From: an uncultured Bacteroidales bacterium
GTDB lineage: Bacteria; Bacteroidota; Bacteroidia; Bacteroidales; UBA11471
NCBI GenBank assembly: GCA_944325415.1
Contig: CALUZW010000020.1
Location: forward strand, 1-33,145
DNA length: 33,145 bases
Direction of reading: 5' to 3'
Of this stretch, positions 25,977 through 33,145 are shown one piece after another. Within the stretch, counting starts at the first letter, position 1, and every line of letters begins with the position of its first letter. The translations under genes were made by a program, and so were the position numbers. The notes below the pieces were generated by a model. That model worked only from the letters and a program-made list of their open reading frames with translations. It ran no database searches and was not told the origin of the DNA.

Positions 25977-26252
25977 CTACTTGATTTTGATGTATTTATT
26001 GCCTCTAAAGGCGTTTTTGAGCATTCGATCCAACTCTTTCTGCAAGTCTTTAGTAACTTCTTCGGTTGCAAGCTCTTTTACCTCCTCAATTTGCTCCTGA
26101 TTGCACGAAACGAGTTCATCGTATCCTCCGAAATATTCTTTCCCACAGTTGGTGCATTTGATGTATGATTTGTCGTCGTTGCAATCAAAATGATCTTCGC
26201 TGCCGCATACGATGCAACGGAGTCTAATTTTGTACGAATAGTTTTCTTTCAT
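25977..26252 (-). CDS. Zinc-ribbon protein, 91 aa, unknown
   Basis: Two CxxC knuckles, C13-I-V-C16 and C33-T-N-C36, form a short zinc ribbon with an extra Cys24. A C-terminal helix rich in Glu and Lys follows (EEVKELATEEVTKDLQKELD). It begins 11 nt after hsdM and ends 2 nt before the one-TM gene. The family is unknown to me; a DNA-, RNA- or protein-binding adaptor role is possible. Confidence 0.68.
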   Translation of the reverse strand: MKENYSYKIRLRCIVCGSEDHFDCNDDKSYIKCTNCGKEYFGGYDELVSCNQEQIEEVKELATEEVTKDLQKELDRMLKNAFRGNKYIKIK

Positions 26253-26263
26253 AACCCTTGTTT

Positions 26264-27790
26264 TTAATATCCCAACTCCTTCAGATAACCATCCATCCGG
26301 ACATGCACCTCGGAAAGCTCCTTTTCCAGTGCATCAATCTCCTGCTGCACGGCCGCAATGTCGATTTCGGGCTCCTCCTCGAAGGTGTCCACATAGCGCG
26401 GAATATTTAAGTTATAGTCGTTGTCGGCAAGCTCCTCGCGCCGGGCCACGTAGGCGTAGCGCTCCTCGACGATGCCCGGCTTGAGTTCGCCCTGCGCAAA
26501 GCGGCGGTAGGTCGTGACGATGTGGTCGATATCCTCGTCGCGCAGCCGGTTCTGGTTCTTGCCGTTCTCAAATTCGCGGCTGGCGTCGATGAAGAGCACG
26601 TCGGTCGTCGTCTTGGCCTTGTTGAAGATGGCGATGGCGGCCGGGATTCCCGTTCCGTAGAAGAGGTTGGCCGGAAGTCCGATGATGGCCTCGACGAGGT
26701 TCTCCTCGACGGTCTGCTGGCGGATTTTTCCCTCGCTGGCGCCGCGGAACAGCACGCCGTGGGGAACGACGACGCCCACCTTGCCGTGTTCGTTGGCCAC
26801 CTCGATCATGTGGCAGATGAAGGCCCAGTCGCCCTTGCTCTTGGGCGGGATGCCGCGCCAGAAGCGGTTGTAGGGGTCGTCGGCCGCCTCGTCGGCGCCC
26901 CACTTCTCGAGCGAGAAGGGGGGATTGGCCACGACGGTGTCGAACTTCATCAGCGCGTCGCCCTCCTTGAGCTTCGGGTTGCGCAGCGTGTCGCCCCAGC
27001 GGATCGTGGCGCTGTCGAAACCGTGGAGCAGCATGTTCATCATGGCCAGCGCCCAGGTGCTGCCGTTGAGTTCCTGACCGTAGAGCGAGAAGTTGTCGGA
27101 GCCCACCTCACGGCCTGCCTTGATGAGCAGGGAACCCGAGCCGCACGTCGGGTCGCAGATGCGCGAGCCGGGGGCGCTCTTGGTCAGACGAGCCAGCAGA
27201 GTCGAAACCTCCTTAGGACTAAAGAATTCTCCAGCTTTCTTCCCCGAATCGCTGGCGAACTTTTCGATAAGGAACATGTAGGCATCGCCGATGACGTCAT
27301 TGTTCTCGAGGTGCGACTCGTCGAATTGCAGCCGATCGTCCGAGAAGTCGATAAGCAGCTGTTTCAGTCGGGCGTTGCGCTCCTTCGTTTCGCCGAGGTT
27401 GCTGCTGTTGAAGCTGATGTTGCGGAAGATGCCGCTGCCGTCCTCGCTGCTCAGCTTTTCGCGGTTTTCGTATTCAAGGTCCGCCAGGCCAACATCAATG
27501 AGCTCGCCGATATTAGGTTCGTTGCGGTGCTCGAAGAGGTAGTCGAACGAACTCTTCTCGGGAACCTGGAACCGTTCGCGGCGCATGGCTCGCTGGGCGC
27601 GCTCCGTGTCGCCGTCGTAGCGCTGGAGGTACTCCTTGTATTTCGCTTTGCTGACATCGCTGACGTACTTCAGGAACAGCATCGTGAGGATGTAGTCCTT
27701 GTACTGGCTAGGGTCGATAACGCCCCGGAATGTGTCGCAGGCTTGCCATACGACTTTGTTGATCTCTTCCTGTGTAACTTTACCGTTCAT
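26264..27790 (-). CDS. hsdM: HsdM, type I adenine-N6 methyltransferase subunit
   Basis: Modification subunit of 508 aa. It has an N-terminal helical HsdM_N domain (about 8-130). The SAM-binding motif I is DPTCGSGSLL from residue 213. The catalytic motif IV is N289-P-P-F292, the amino-MTase signature for N6-adenine. GEFFSPKEVSTLLARL is the usual block before motif I. It protects host DNA and is required, with HsdS, for cleavage by HsdR. Its start overlaps the stop of the half-length S gene by 11 nt. It is GC-rich (about 62% in a sampled line). Confidence 0.96.
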   Translation of the reverse strand: MNGKVTQEEINKVVWQACDTFRGVIDPSQYKDYILTMLFLKYVSDVSKAKYKEYLQRYDGDTERAQRAMRRERFQVPEKSSFDYLFEHRNEPNIGELIDVGLADLEYENREKLSSEDGSGIFRNISFNSSNLGETKERNARLKQLLIDFSDDRLQFDESHLENNDVIGDAYMFLIEKFASDSGKKAGEFFSPKEVSTLLARLTKSAPGSRICDPTCGSGSLLIKAGREVGSDNFSLYGQELNGSTWALAMMNMLLHGFDSATIRWGDTLRNPKLKEGDALMKFDTVVANPPFSLEKWGADEAADDPYNRFWRGIPPKSKGDWAFICHMIEVANEHGKVGVVVPHGVLFRGASEGKIRQQTVEENLVEAIIGLPANLFYGTGIPAAIAIFNKAKTTTDVLFIDASREFENGKNQNRLRDEDIDHIVTTYRRFAQGELKPGIVEERYAYVARREELADNDYNLNIPRYVDTFEEEPEIDIAAVQQEIDALEKELSEVHVRMDGYLKELGY

Positions 27791-28346
27791 CTTTATATAT
27801 TTTTGTTAATTTATAATCGGTGATTTGCCGGCGGCGCTCCGCGATGGCCTTGTAGAGGGCCTGTTCGCGGCGATGCAGGCGGGTGAGGACGATGCAGGCC
27901 CGCTGTCGCTCCAGCGTGGGAAGCGGTATCTCGAACTCCTCGAGGTCAGCCTTGCTGAGCGAGGCGATGGCCGACCCTTGGGCCTGTGCCGTCAGCAGCC
28001 GCCGGGTGGATGGCTGGTTGAGGAATCCGCAGAGGTATTCGGGCAGGATGCGGGTCGGGTTGTCGATTCGGATAATCAGAAACGAGGGTGAGGCCACGCA
28101 CGGCCCGAGTTGCGTCGGGGCGATGGCGCAGAAATTCTTGCCACCCTTGGCGGCGAGCAGCAGGTCGCTTTCTGTCAGCAGGTGGCGGGCCGCCTTGGAA
28201 CTGACGGTGGTTGTTGGTCGGACGGTTGGACGGATGTTCCCCTCCTCGTCGAAATCGTTCACCTGAAGGTAGCAGGTGTCGGGCGAAGGGGTACTTTTCA
28301 GGTAAACTCCCGTCTGGATGGTGGCAATATCTTTCAGTTTTACCAT
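27780..28346 (-). CDS. Half-length HsdS-like protein (single TRD)
   Basis: A 188-aa protein with one S-type target-recognition domain (about 1-145, ending EEFEIPLPTLERQRACIVL) and one conserved helix (RRREQALYKAIAERRRQITD-type, about 150-180). This is half of a normal S subunit. It is the first gene of the operon, in front of hsdM and separate from the full hsdS. Half-S proteins can work as dimers on palindromic sites, so it may give the enzyme a second specificity, or it may be a regulatory decoy or a relic. The start is 16 nt after the predicted transcription start. GC-rich, like hsdM. Confidence 0.82.
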   Translation of the reverse strand: MVKLKDIATIQTGVYLKSTPSPDTCYLQVNDFDEEGNIRPTVRPTTTVSSKAARHLLTESDLLLAAKGGKNFCAIAPTQLGPCVASPSFLIIRIDNPTRILPEYLCGFLNQPSTRRLLTAQAQGSAIASLSKADLEEFEIPLPTLERQRACIVLTRLHRREQALYKAIAERRRQITDYKLTKIYKDER

Positions 28347-28368
28347 TTTTTCTTCAATAGATTTGCTA

Positions 28369-28400
28369 CAAAGATATGTATTTTCACTGATTTCGCCAAA
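28369..28400 (-). promoter_or_regulatory. Promoter of the type I restriction operon
   Basis: On the minus strand TTTG (28400-28397) is followed after 20 nt by TATCTTTG (28376-28369). Both boxes match the Bacteroidota consensus exactly. Transcription would start near 28362. It is the only strong promoter seen for the nine-gene operon. Confidence 0.78.
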
Positions 28401-28454
28401 TAATTCGGAGGAAATTTTGCAATAGAGTTTCTACAAAACTCTTCTGCGGCTATT

Positions 28455-28473
28455 TTCTTCACATAGTGAAGAA
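28455..28473. repeat. 19-bp hairpin upstream of the restriction promoter
   Basis: TTCTTCAC (28455-28462) and GTGAAGAA (28466-28473) are perfectly complementary around ATA. It lies between the mob stop and the restriction promoter, centred about 65 nt upstream of the -33 box. It may be a mob transcript terminator without a T-run, or an operator. Confidence 0.55.
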
Positions 28474-28485
28474 GATTATTTATAT

Positions 28486-28514
28486 CAGGTAAATTGCAAT
28501 CTAATCTTTACCTG
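28486..28514. repeat. 8-bp inverted repeat at the mob stop codon
   Basis: CAGGTAAA (28486-28493) and TTTACCTG (28507-28514) pair around a 13-nt loop and span the stop codon of the relaxase gene. Possible mRNA 3' stem. Confidence 0.5.
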
Positions 28515-30055
28515 TGTATTGACTTCTTGTGTGGTCTATTGACTTTTCGAATAGCATATATCAGACATCTCCTTCGATACGCCTCTTCCTCCTCATCCGG
28601 TCTGCGGCCGTCCCAGCGAAGGTCGGAGTCGGAGTTACCACCGCCTCCGCCGGATGAAACAGCGGCAGAATGTCCGCCAATCAAAGCATCAGCGATAGAG
28701 AAGATTCGTTCCCGCACAGAAGGCTCCGCCATCTGGTCAAGAAACTCCTGCATCAAAGCTGTCTGATTATCGTTGAGATCCGTCAGCCGCGCATTCTCCT
28801 GTCGCAGCCGTTTGATCTCCCGATAATCCACCAGTGCATTTCGCTGCACAGCCTGCACCTGCTGCTCGGCATCCTTCCGATATAACGCTTCAATCTGGCG
28901 GACTATCTTCACGAATCGGCTGGCAATAGACCGGTTCTGCTCATCGAGCCATTTGTCCACCCCGAATATCGGTGGCTTGGTGGTGATTCTCGGAGGGTCG
29001 AAGTCTATCCGGTGGTTGCGGAACGGTTGAACAATCCGACCGACACGCTCCATGTCCCGTGTCATTCTGTCCAACTCCTGCTCTTTCGCTTGAAGTTTGC
29101 CGGCCTTGTCTTCCAGCTTCGTCTGGTACTCGGCAATGAGTTTCAGAAGATCGGCTTTCCGGGCGTCGTATTTGTCGAGTGTTATTCTTCCGGACGCCAG
29201 TTTCTCTTCGACTTCATCGAGCTGCGATTTATAGTTCAAAATCTGTGCTTCCAGCCTCCGTATCATAGACTGAAGCCCTTTGACCGCTTTCTCGGCCTGT
29301 CTTGCCTCGTGAGTCAGTTTACGGATGTAGTCGCGTTTACTCAAATGGCTGACATGCCGCCCCTCGATACTGTCGCCGCGTTCCAGCCCGTATTTACTGC
29401 CGACCTCCTCGTAGAGCGAGGTATGCATCTCCCGAAGGATCCTGCCGTACTCGTAGCGGTTCTTCCCGAACTTCGCCGACCACATGACGCATTCGCGTCC
29501 GCTTTTTGCACGTTGCCCGACCGGAACGATCAAGGCATGGATATGCGGACTGCTCTCGTCGAGATGAATCTGAAAGCCGATGATGTCCTTCTGTCCGTAT
29601 CGTCGGGCACACCAGTCATAGACGTCTTTTGCCCATTGTTCGATTTCCGAACACCGCCGGAGGTGGCTGTTGTCCGCCCCCTTGTCCGGATTGACGGTCT
29701 GGTCTCCGAATGCCATTTCGAGAGTGCGGTCGTGGTTGCCGCCGAAGATGAATCTGGCACAACAGTTCGGCTGTATCTTGCTGTCGGCCTTGAACGGATG
29801 CCAACCCAGCTCCGCGAGTCTGTCCATAAGCCGCACTTCAAGCGACTTTTGCTGATAGCCCAACGGATGGATCTTCCCGTCGGGCCCGATCTCGAAATTC
29901 AATCCCATCCGGCTCTTGTCGTAATGGTTGGTCGGGTCCTGATTCTTTCGGTCGATCTTGTCATCATTCCAGCGTCGTTCATTTTCATTGGCCTCCGCCG
30001 TGCCGAATGACTTCCCGGCTTCGACGTGCATGGCCTGCTTTATATCTGTATTCAT
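28508..30055 (-). CDS. MobV (Mob/Pre) relaxase
   Basis: DNA relaxase that would nick oriT and pilot the strand during conjugal mobilization; 515 aa from the chosen start. The metal-binding signature of MobV is present: His164 in HLDESSPHIHA, with His171 and His173 of PHIH, and Asp166-Glu167 between them. Earlier blocks such as RMGLNFEIGPDGKIHPLG and RFIFGGNHDRTLEMAFG follow the family in Bacteroidales elements. A long coiled coil (about 250-330 and beyond) follows, then a Gly/Ser-rich tail (SSGGGGGNSDS). The ATG at 30055 is preferred because the longer frame to 30151 crosses the oriT-like hairpins. The restriction operon lies directly downstream on the same strand. Confidence 0.9.
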   Translation of the reverse strand: MNTDIKQAMHVEAGKSFGTAEANENERRWNDDKIDRKNQDPTNHYDKSRMGLNFEIGPDGKIHPLGYQQKSLEVRLMDRLAELGWHPFKADSKIQPNCCARFIFGGNHDRTLEMAFGDQTVNPDKGADNSHLRRCSEIEQWAKDVYDWCARRYGQKDIIGFQIHLDESSPHIHALIVPVGQRAKSGRECVMWSAKFGKNRYEYGRILREMHTSLYEEVGSKYGLERGDSIEGRHVSHLSKRDYIRKLTHEARQAEKAVKGLQSMIRRLEAQILNYKSQLDEVEEKLASGRITLDKYDARKADLLKLIAEYQTKLEDKAGKLQAKEQELDRMTRDMERVGRIVQPFRNHRIDFDPPRITTKPPIFGVDKWLDEQNRSIASRFVKIVRQIEALYRKDAEQQVQAVQRNALVDYREIKRLRQENARLTDLNDNQTALMQEFLDQMAEPSVRERIFSIADALIGGHSAAVSSGGGGGNSDSDLRWDGRRPDEEEEAYRRRCLIYAIRKVNRPHKKSIHR

Positions 30056-30087
30056 AATCGATGTTCTTTTGATAAATGGTTCTTGTT

Positions 30088-30177
30088 TGAGCTTGCTCAC
30101 TACAGGTCGGAGTCTGCCGAATCCCGACGGGACTTTCTTGCCGCCTGGCAAAAAGTCCTTATTGTGTTATGGACTTT
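30088..30177. other. Candidate oriT: hairpin cluster upstream of mob
   Basis: The heptamer GGACTTT occurs at 30130-30136 and 30171-30177, with its complement AAAGTCC at 30152-30158. The middle copy can pair with either neighbour: with the left one it makes a 12-bp stem (one bulged C) through TTGCC/GGCAA; with the right one a 7-bp stem with a 12-nt loop. A small dyad TGAGC-TT-GCTCA follows at 30088-30099, next to TAGTGAGC on the minus strand, which loosely recalls MobV nick regions. Placement just 5' of a MobV gene is where oriT is expected. The nick site is not proven. Confidence 0.5.
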
Positions 30178-30206
30178 CCTTGTAAACTCCCGAAACCTTC
30201 CTCGGG

Positions 30207-31235
30207 TTACTCGACCAGTTCCAGATCCAGCTCGTCAATGAGCAGTTGCAATGCTGGATTACGCCGTATCATCTGCTGGAGCACCTGACGTTGTGTCGGG
30301 ACGGTGAGAAAGAAGTCCGCTATGTCCAGACCTCGGCTGCGCTGTTCGTCGGTGGCCAGGCGTTCCAGCATATCGGAAACAACCACCCGTTTGCAAATGC
30401 CAGCCAGCAGGGCGGATTTCTCCCGCCATCGCTCCGTTGCCCCCAGATCGGGGATGAGAGTTACCTCTCTGTCCCGAAGAACGGACATTGCCTCCCGGTT
30501 GAAGCTGCCATTCTTCCCGCCCGTTGCTAGCCAGATGTAATCCGGTATGAAGTGGCACATGACGACGGCGGTCTTCTCGCTCTCGACCAGCATCACCGGC
30601 GCCGAGGTGGAGCGGTTCAGCAGGTGTTCGCCGAAGAGGCATTGCCGGAGACGGAAGTCCGGCAGATGCAACTCCGAATGTACCCAACTGACATACGCCC
30701 GTGGCTCCTTTATCCGATGCCCGGTAGCGGGATCATACCGCATGATCTTCCCGGTCCGTACCTGTCCCTGCCGGTCCGTCTGCCAGAAGATGGTTGCACC
30801 GCCCCATTTGGATGAGGTGCCGATGCGGTATAACCGGAACAGGCGCAGGGTCTCCTCCTCGCCGAATGTCTGGCAGAGGTGGCGATACAAGGGGTTTATC
30901 TCATAGTGCGACAGGCTCCGCCCGACCACATCGGCTGGGATAAAAGAGGGAACGGAATTAGGTGTTTCACGCTCGGCAGCCCTTGGTAAAATGCGACGAT
31001 CGGCTCTGCCGCCGTCCGATTGAAACAGCACATCGGGATTGTCCCGGAAATACTCCCGCGGCGTATAATGATACCCGCAGGAGTTCTCGTGGTCACATTT
31101 GCCCACCGTGTCCGGAAACCGGATGATGCCTTCTTCATCGACATAGCGGACGAAGCAGCGGCTTTTACCGCAGTTGGGGCAACTGATCTTGCTCCCGTAA
31201 CGGTATTTCTGGAGATGAAACCTGTACTCACTCAT
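30207..31235 (-). CDS. DUF6371-type primase-like protein of a mobilizable element
   Basis: A 342-aa protein. The N terminus carries a zinc-finger arrangement CPNCGKSRC at 19-27 and KCDHENSCGYH at 46-56, as in primase-like zinc domains. A central Toprim-like segment has VMLVESEKTAVVMCHF and WLATGGKNG. It is likely the replication-related protein typical of Bacteroidales mobilizable elements. I chose the ATG at 31235, which overlaps the stop of the upstream gene by 8 nt (ATGAGTGA); an in-frame ATG at 31247 is also possible. Confidence 0.78.
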   Translation of the reverse strand: MSEYRFHLQKYRYGSKISCPNCGKSRCFVRYVDEEGIIRFPDTVGKCDHENSCGYHYTPREYFRDNPDVLFQSDGGRADRRILPRAAERETPNSVPSFIPADVVGRSLSHYEINPLYRHLCQTFGEEETLRLFRLYRIGTSSKWGGATIFWQTDRQGQVRTGKIMRYDPATGHRIKEPRAYVSWVHSELHLPDFRLRQCLFGEHLLNRSTSAPVMLVESEKTAVVMCHFIPDYIWLATGGKNGSFNREAMSVLRDREVTLIPDLGATERWREKSALLAGICKRVVVSDMLERLATDEQRSRGLDIADFFLTVPTQRQVLQQMIRRNPALQLLIDELDLELVE

Positions 31236-32712
31236 GGTCGCGCGCATTTTCGTCGTTTGCACACTGCACTTTTGCACTTTGACTCCCGGCCCCGCCCGTT
31301 TCGCCGTCCGAAAGTGCAATAGTGCAAGGTGCAGCCGCTTTGTTCGGACAGCGTTTGCGATACGTCCCGTGGTCGATCTTCTCCAGGAGGGGATTCGGCT
31401 GGCTGCACAACTGTTTCAGCGCATAATAGACCGAGCGCCTCGACAGCTCGACCCGCTTTCCCGCGACGATCGCGTCGCCTGCCGTGAAGGTCTCGCCCAG
31501 CAGCGACAACCATGCCTCTTTGGACTCACCGATATTGCTTGCGACAATCAGCTCCTGAATCCTCCGATAGGTCTCCTCATAATAGCCGATCATCCGAATG
31601 GCCGCCTGTACGGATTCGAGGTCTACGCATTGCATACTGTCTCCGTCCGTCGCCCATTTCAACACCTGGAACACGAGTGAGAGCCGGGCGGCATTGCCGT
31701 TGAGTTTCATTTTGCGGCTCTCCACCTCTGCATCGTCCTCGATGGCGTTCACCTCCTCAATGATACCGTTGTACCAGTTATAGAAATACGCCTCCGCGTC
31801 GTCGGACATATTCAGCACAGCACCCGTCGGATACGGGAGGCTCACGATTCTGTTCAGTACCTCCCGCCACTGCCCGACCATATCCGGCCGGGCAATGGTG
31901 CCGTCGTCGCGCTTCCAGCCCGAAATCCTCCGGTCTTTCGGATAAACGAACAGAAAGCGGTCGAGCAGTCCGTTTGCCATGTATTCGGCCCGGAAGATCT
32001 CCGGCAGCAGATTGGTCTGCACCGAACCGATAATATTGATGCACGGATTCTTGATAAGGATCGGCCGGGCCTCCGACTTGCGGATCACCTTCAACGGCTG
32101 GCCGCTGTAGGCTGTCAGCAGGTCTTCGATGAGATTGTTTCGGTTGCTGTACCGTTTCACGGAGTTGAACAGAGACCGAATCTCATCGACTACCAACGCA
32201 ATGCCGCGCGGGTTGTGCTGGTGGATGCTCATCATCGCCTCGGGCGTGAAGTCCGAGATGACCGTCGTTACCAACTGCGGCTTCCGAAGCAGCGTACACT
32301 CCTCCGCCGCGCCGCCGCGCCGGTTCCCGGACGAGGCAAGCGCCTTTTCATAGGCGTTCCACTCCTCGTTGTACTTCTCGTACATCCGGTCGTCGTACTC
32401 GCGGATTGGTCTGTAAAGGAAACCAAGCGGCGGTGTCTTGCCGAGCCCCGGCCTGCCGACCAGCATCATGTAGATGGAGGGGCTGGTCTTCCATTCTCCC
32501 TTTATTCGGATCCGGTAGGAGTTCCCGATGGCCGTCGCCACCGCCGACAACAGGATGGAGGCCGTATATTCGACATTGAAGTTCTCGTAACGGGCCAGAT
32601 TCAGAACGAGCTCCTGAATCCTCGCCGGAAAGACCTCCAGCGGCAAGCCAGTTTCGGGGATACGCTCCACCTCCGAGCGGAGCATATTGGTCAGTTGCAA
32701 CCGGTCATACAT
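31228..32712 (-). CDS. DUF3987 P-loop protein (replication module)
   Basis: A 494-aa protein. The P-loop GRPGLGKT is at residues 86-93 (MMLVGRPGLGKTPPLGF) and a Walker B-like VVDEIRSLF comes later. The DUF3987 layout is usual in Bacteroidales mobilizable elements, where it follows an HTH gene and precedes a primase-like gene. It probably works as a helicase or ATPase in element replication. The ATG at 32712 overlaps the stop of the HTH gene. Confidence 0.82.
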   Translation of the reverse strand: MYDRLQLTNMLRSEVERIPETGLPLEVFPARIQELVLNLARYENFNVEYTASILLSAVATAIGNSYRIRIKGEWKTSPSIYMMLVGRPGLGKTPPLGFLYRPIREYDDRMYEKYNEEWNAYEKALASSGNRRGGAAEECTLLRKPQLVTTVISDFTPEAMMSIHQHNPRGIALVVDEIRSLFNSVKRYSNRNNLIEDLLTAYSGQPLKVIRKSEARPILIKNPCINIIGSVQTNLLPEIFRAEYMANGLLDRFLFVYPKDRRISGWKRDDGTIARPDMVGQWREVLNRIVSLPYPTGAVLNMSDDAEAYFYNWYNGIIEEVNAIEDDAEVESRKMKLNGNAARLSLVFQVLKWATDGDSMQCVDLESVQAAIRMIGYYEETYRRIQELIVASNIGESKEAWLSLLGETFTAGDAIVAGKRVELSRRSVYYALKQLCSQPNPLLEKIDHGTYRKRCPNKAAAPCTIALSDGETGGAGSQSAKVQCANDENARDHE

Positions 32713-33034
32713 GAGAACCTCCTTCCTGATCGGACAGCATGATGCCGGAGGCAAACGCCTCGTAGTGGAAACGACGCAGGAAGCGGTCGACATCCGCCTG
32801 CGTGTACCAGTATTTGTCGCCTTCGCGCGAGTAGCCGAGATAGCCGTTGTCGCGCAGCTTTTTCAGATACTTCTCCTTGATGTGCAGTTTTTCCATCAAA
32901 GACTTGTTGTCATAGAGACAGTGCCCGCCTTCCTGTGCCGGAGGTGGCAGTTTCTCCTGTCTCTCCACTATGCTGAGGATCTTTTCAAGCAGTTCCCGGT
33001 CGCATAGTTTCTCTACATTCGTGTTCTTTGCCAT
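32705..33034 (-). CDS. Excisionase-type helix-turn-helix protein
   Basis: A 109-aa protein with a MerR/excisionase-like DNA-binding segment DNKSLMEKLHIKEKYLKKLR followed by the wing region REGDKYWYTQADVDRFLRR. Such small proteins control excision or expression of mobilizable elements and usually lie close to the integrase, which would be to the right of the window. The C-terminal codons overlap the next gene. Confidence 0.78.
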   Translation of the reverse strand: MAKNTNVEKLCDRELLEKILSIVERQEKLPPPAQEGGHCLYDNKSLMEKLHIKEKYLKKLRDNGYLGYSREGDKYWYTQADVDRFLRRFHYEAFASGIMLSDQEGGSHV

Positions 33035-33145
33035 ATATATCTCAAATTATGGCCGAACCGTTCTGATGCACACTCAGACCTTCAGCCTGGTTATACGATA
33101 TGGTACGATTGTGCACATCGCACCAGAATCACGGCACGAATGTAT
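33035..33145. other. Right-edge spacer of the mobilizable element
   Basis: No gene recognised. The strand is AT/GC-balanced with no clear TAnnTTTG promoter box for the HTH gene. It holds the similar motifs GATGCACAC and GTGCACATC, which form an imperfect inverted pair. Confidence 0.4.

Larger units (their letters stand above)
19265..33145. mobile_element. Putative integrative mobilizable element with type I restriction cargo (partial)
   Basis: HTH, DUF3987, DUF6371 and MobV relaxase genes in one direction form the replication/mobilization core typical of Bacteroidales mobilizable elements. The restriction operon follows the relaxase on the same strand without an intervening host gene. The right end and the integrase are outside the window. 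The left end is not defined: 19265 is only the end of the operon, and the AT-rich DUF262 genes down to about 14,720 may also belong to the element. No terminal repeats could be tested. Confidence 0.5.

Noticed and set aside
24106..28346. Phase-variable hsdS inversion (shufflon)
   Set aside because: The two S genes are on the same strand; I see no long inverted repeats between them and no local recombinase gene.
1..33145. CRISPR array, rRNA, insertion sequence or integrase
   Set aside because: No spaced direct repeats, no rRNA-like sequence and no transposase or tyrosine-recombinase motifs were found in any reading of the window.

Overview
The window is a piece of a Bacteroidota chromosome, most likely order Bacteroidales. 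The main evidence is the repeated Bacteroidota-type promoter -7 box (TAnnTTTG), sometimes with a TTG or TTTG -33 box 19-20 nt upstream, in front of many genes, together with few Shine-Dalgarno sites and typical Bacteroidales protein families. I cannot name the genus. Positions 1 to about 13,300 are a GC-rich core region. From about 14,700 on, the base composition switches repeatedly, as in a transferred defence island.

Core region: tRNA-Phe (-), the sbcD-sbcC hairpin nuclease operon (+), tRNA-Pro(CGG) with a strong terminator, a perfect 38-bp palindrome, a frameshifted flavodoxin/ferredoxin (EFR1-type) gene (-), a TIGR01777-type SDR epimerase (-), a three-gene RND efflux operon (adaptor, pump, outer-membrane channel; -), the fluoride channel gene crcB (-) and a TlpA-like lipoprotein with a CxxC thioredoxin site (+).

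AT-rich defence segment (about 14,700-19,200): a DUF262+DUF1524 (GmrSD-type) HNH nuclease gene on the minus strand; a gap with an unrecorded 47-codon ORF and a 17-bp perfect hairpin; then a two-gene plus-strand operon of a stand-alone DUF262 protein and a small protein with an R-x4-H HEPN ribonuclease motif. A 15-bp inverted repeat overlaps the start codon of the first gene.

Restriction operon (28,346 down to 19,265, minus strand): nine closely spaced genes behind one consensus promoter. In order they are a half-length S subunit, HsdM, a zinc-ribbon protein, a one-TM protein, a 62-aa protein, full-length HsdS, an AbiTii-like protein, HsdR and a YgjP-type metallopeptidase. GC-rich core genes (HsdM, HsdR, conserved parts of HsdS) alternate with AT-rich accessory genes and AT-rich target-recognition domains, so this is a recombinational mosaic.

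Mobilization module (about 28,500 to the right edge, minus strand): an HTH protein, a DUF3987 P-loop protein, a DUF6371 primase-like protein and a MobV relaxase, with an oriT-like cluster of hairpins just upstream of the relaxase gene. This is the transfer and replication module of an integrative mobilizable element that probably carries the restriction operon as cargo. No integrase and no element ends are visible; the right end lies beyond the window.
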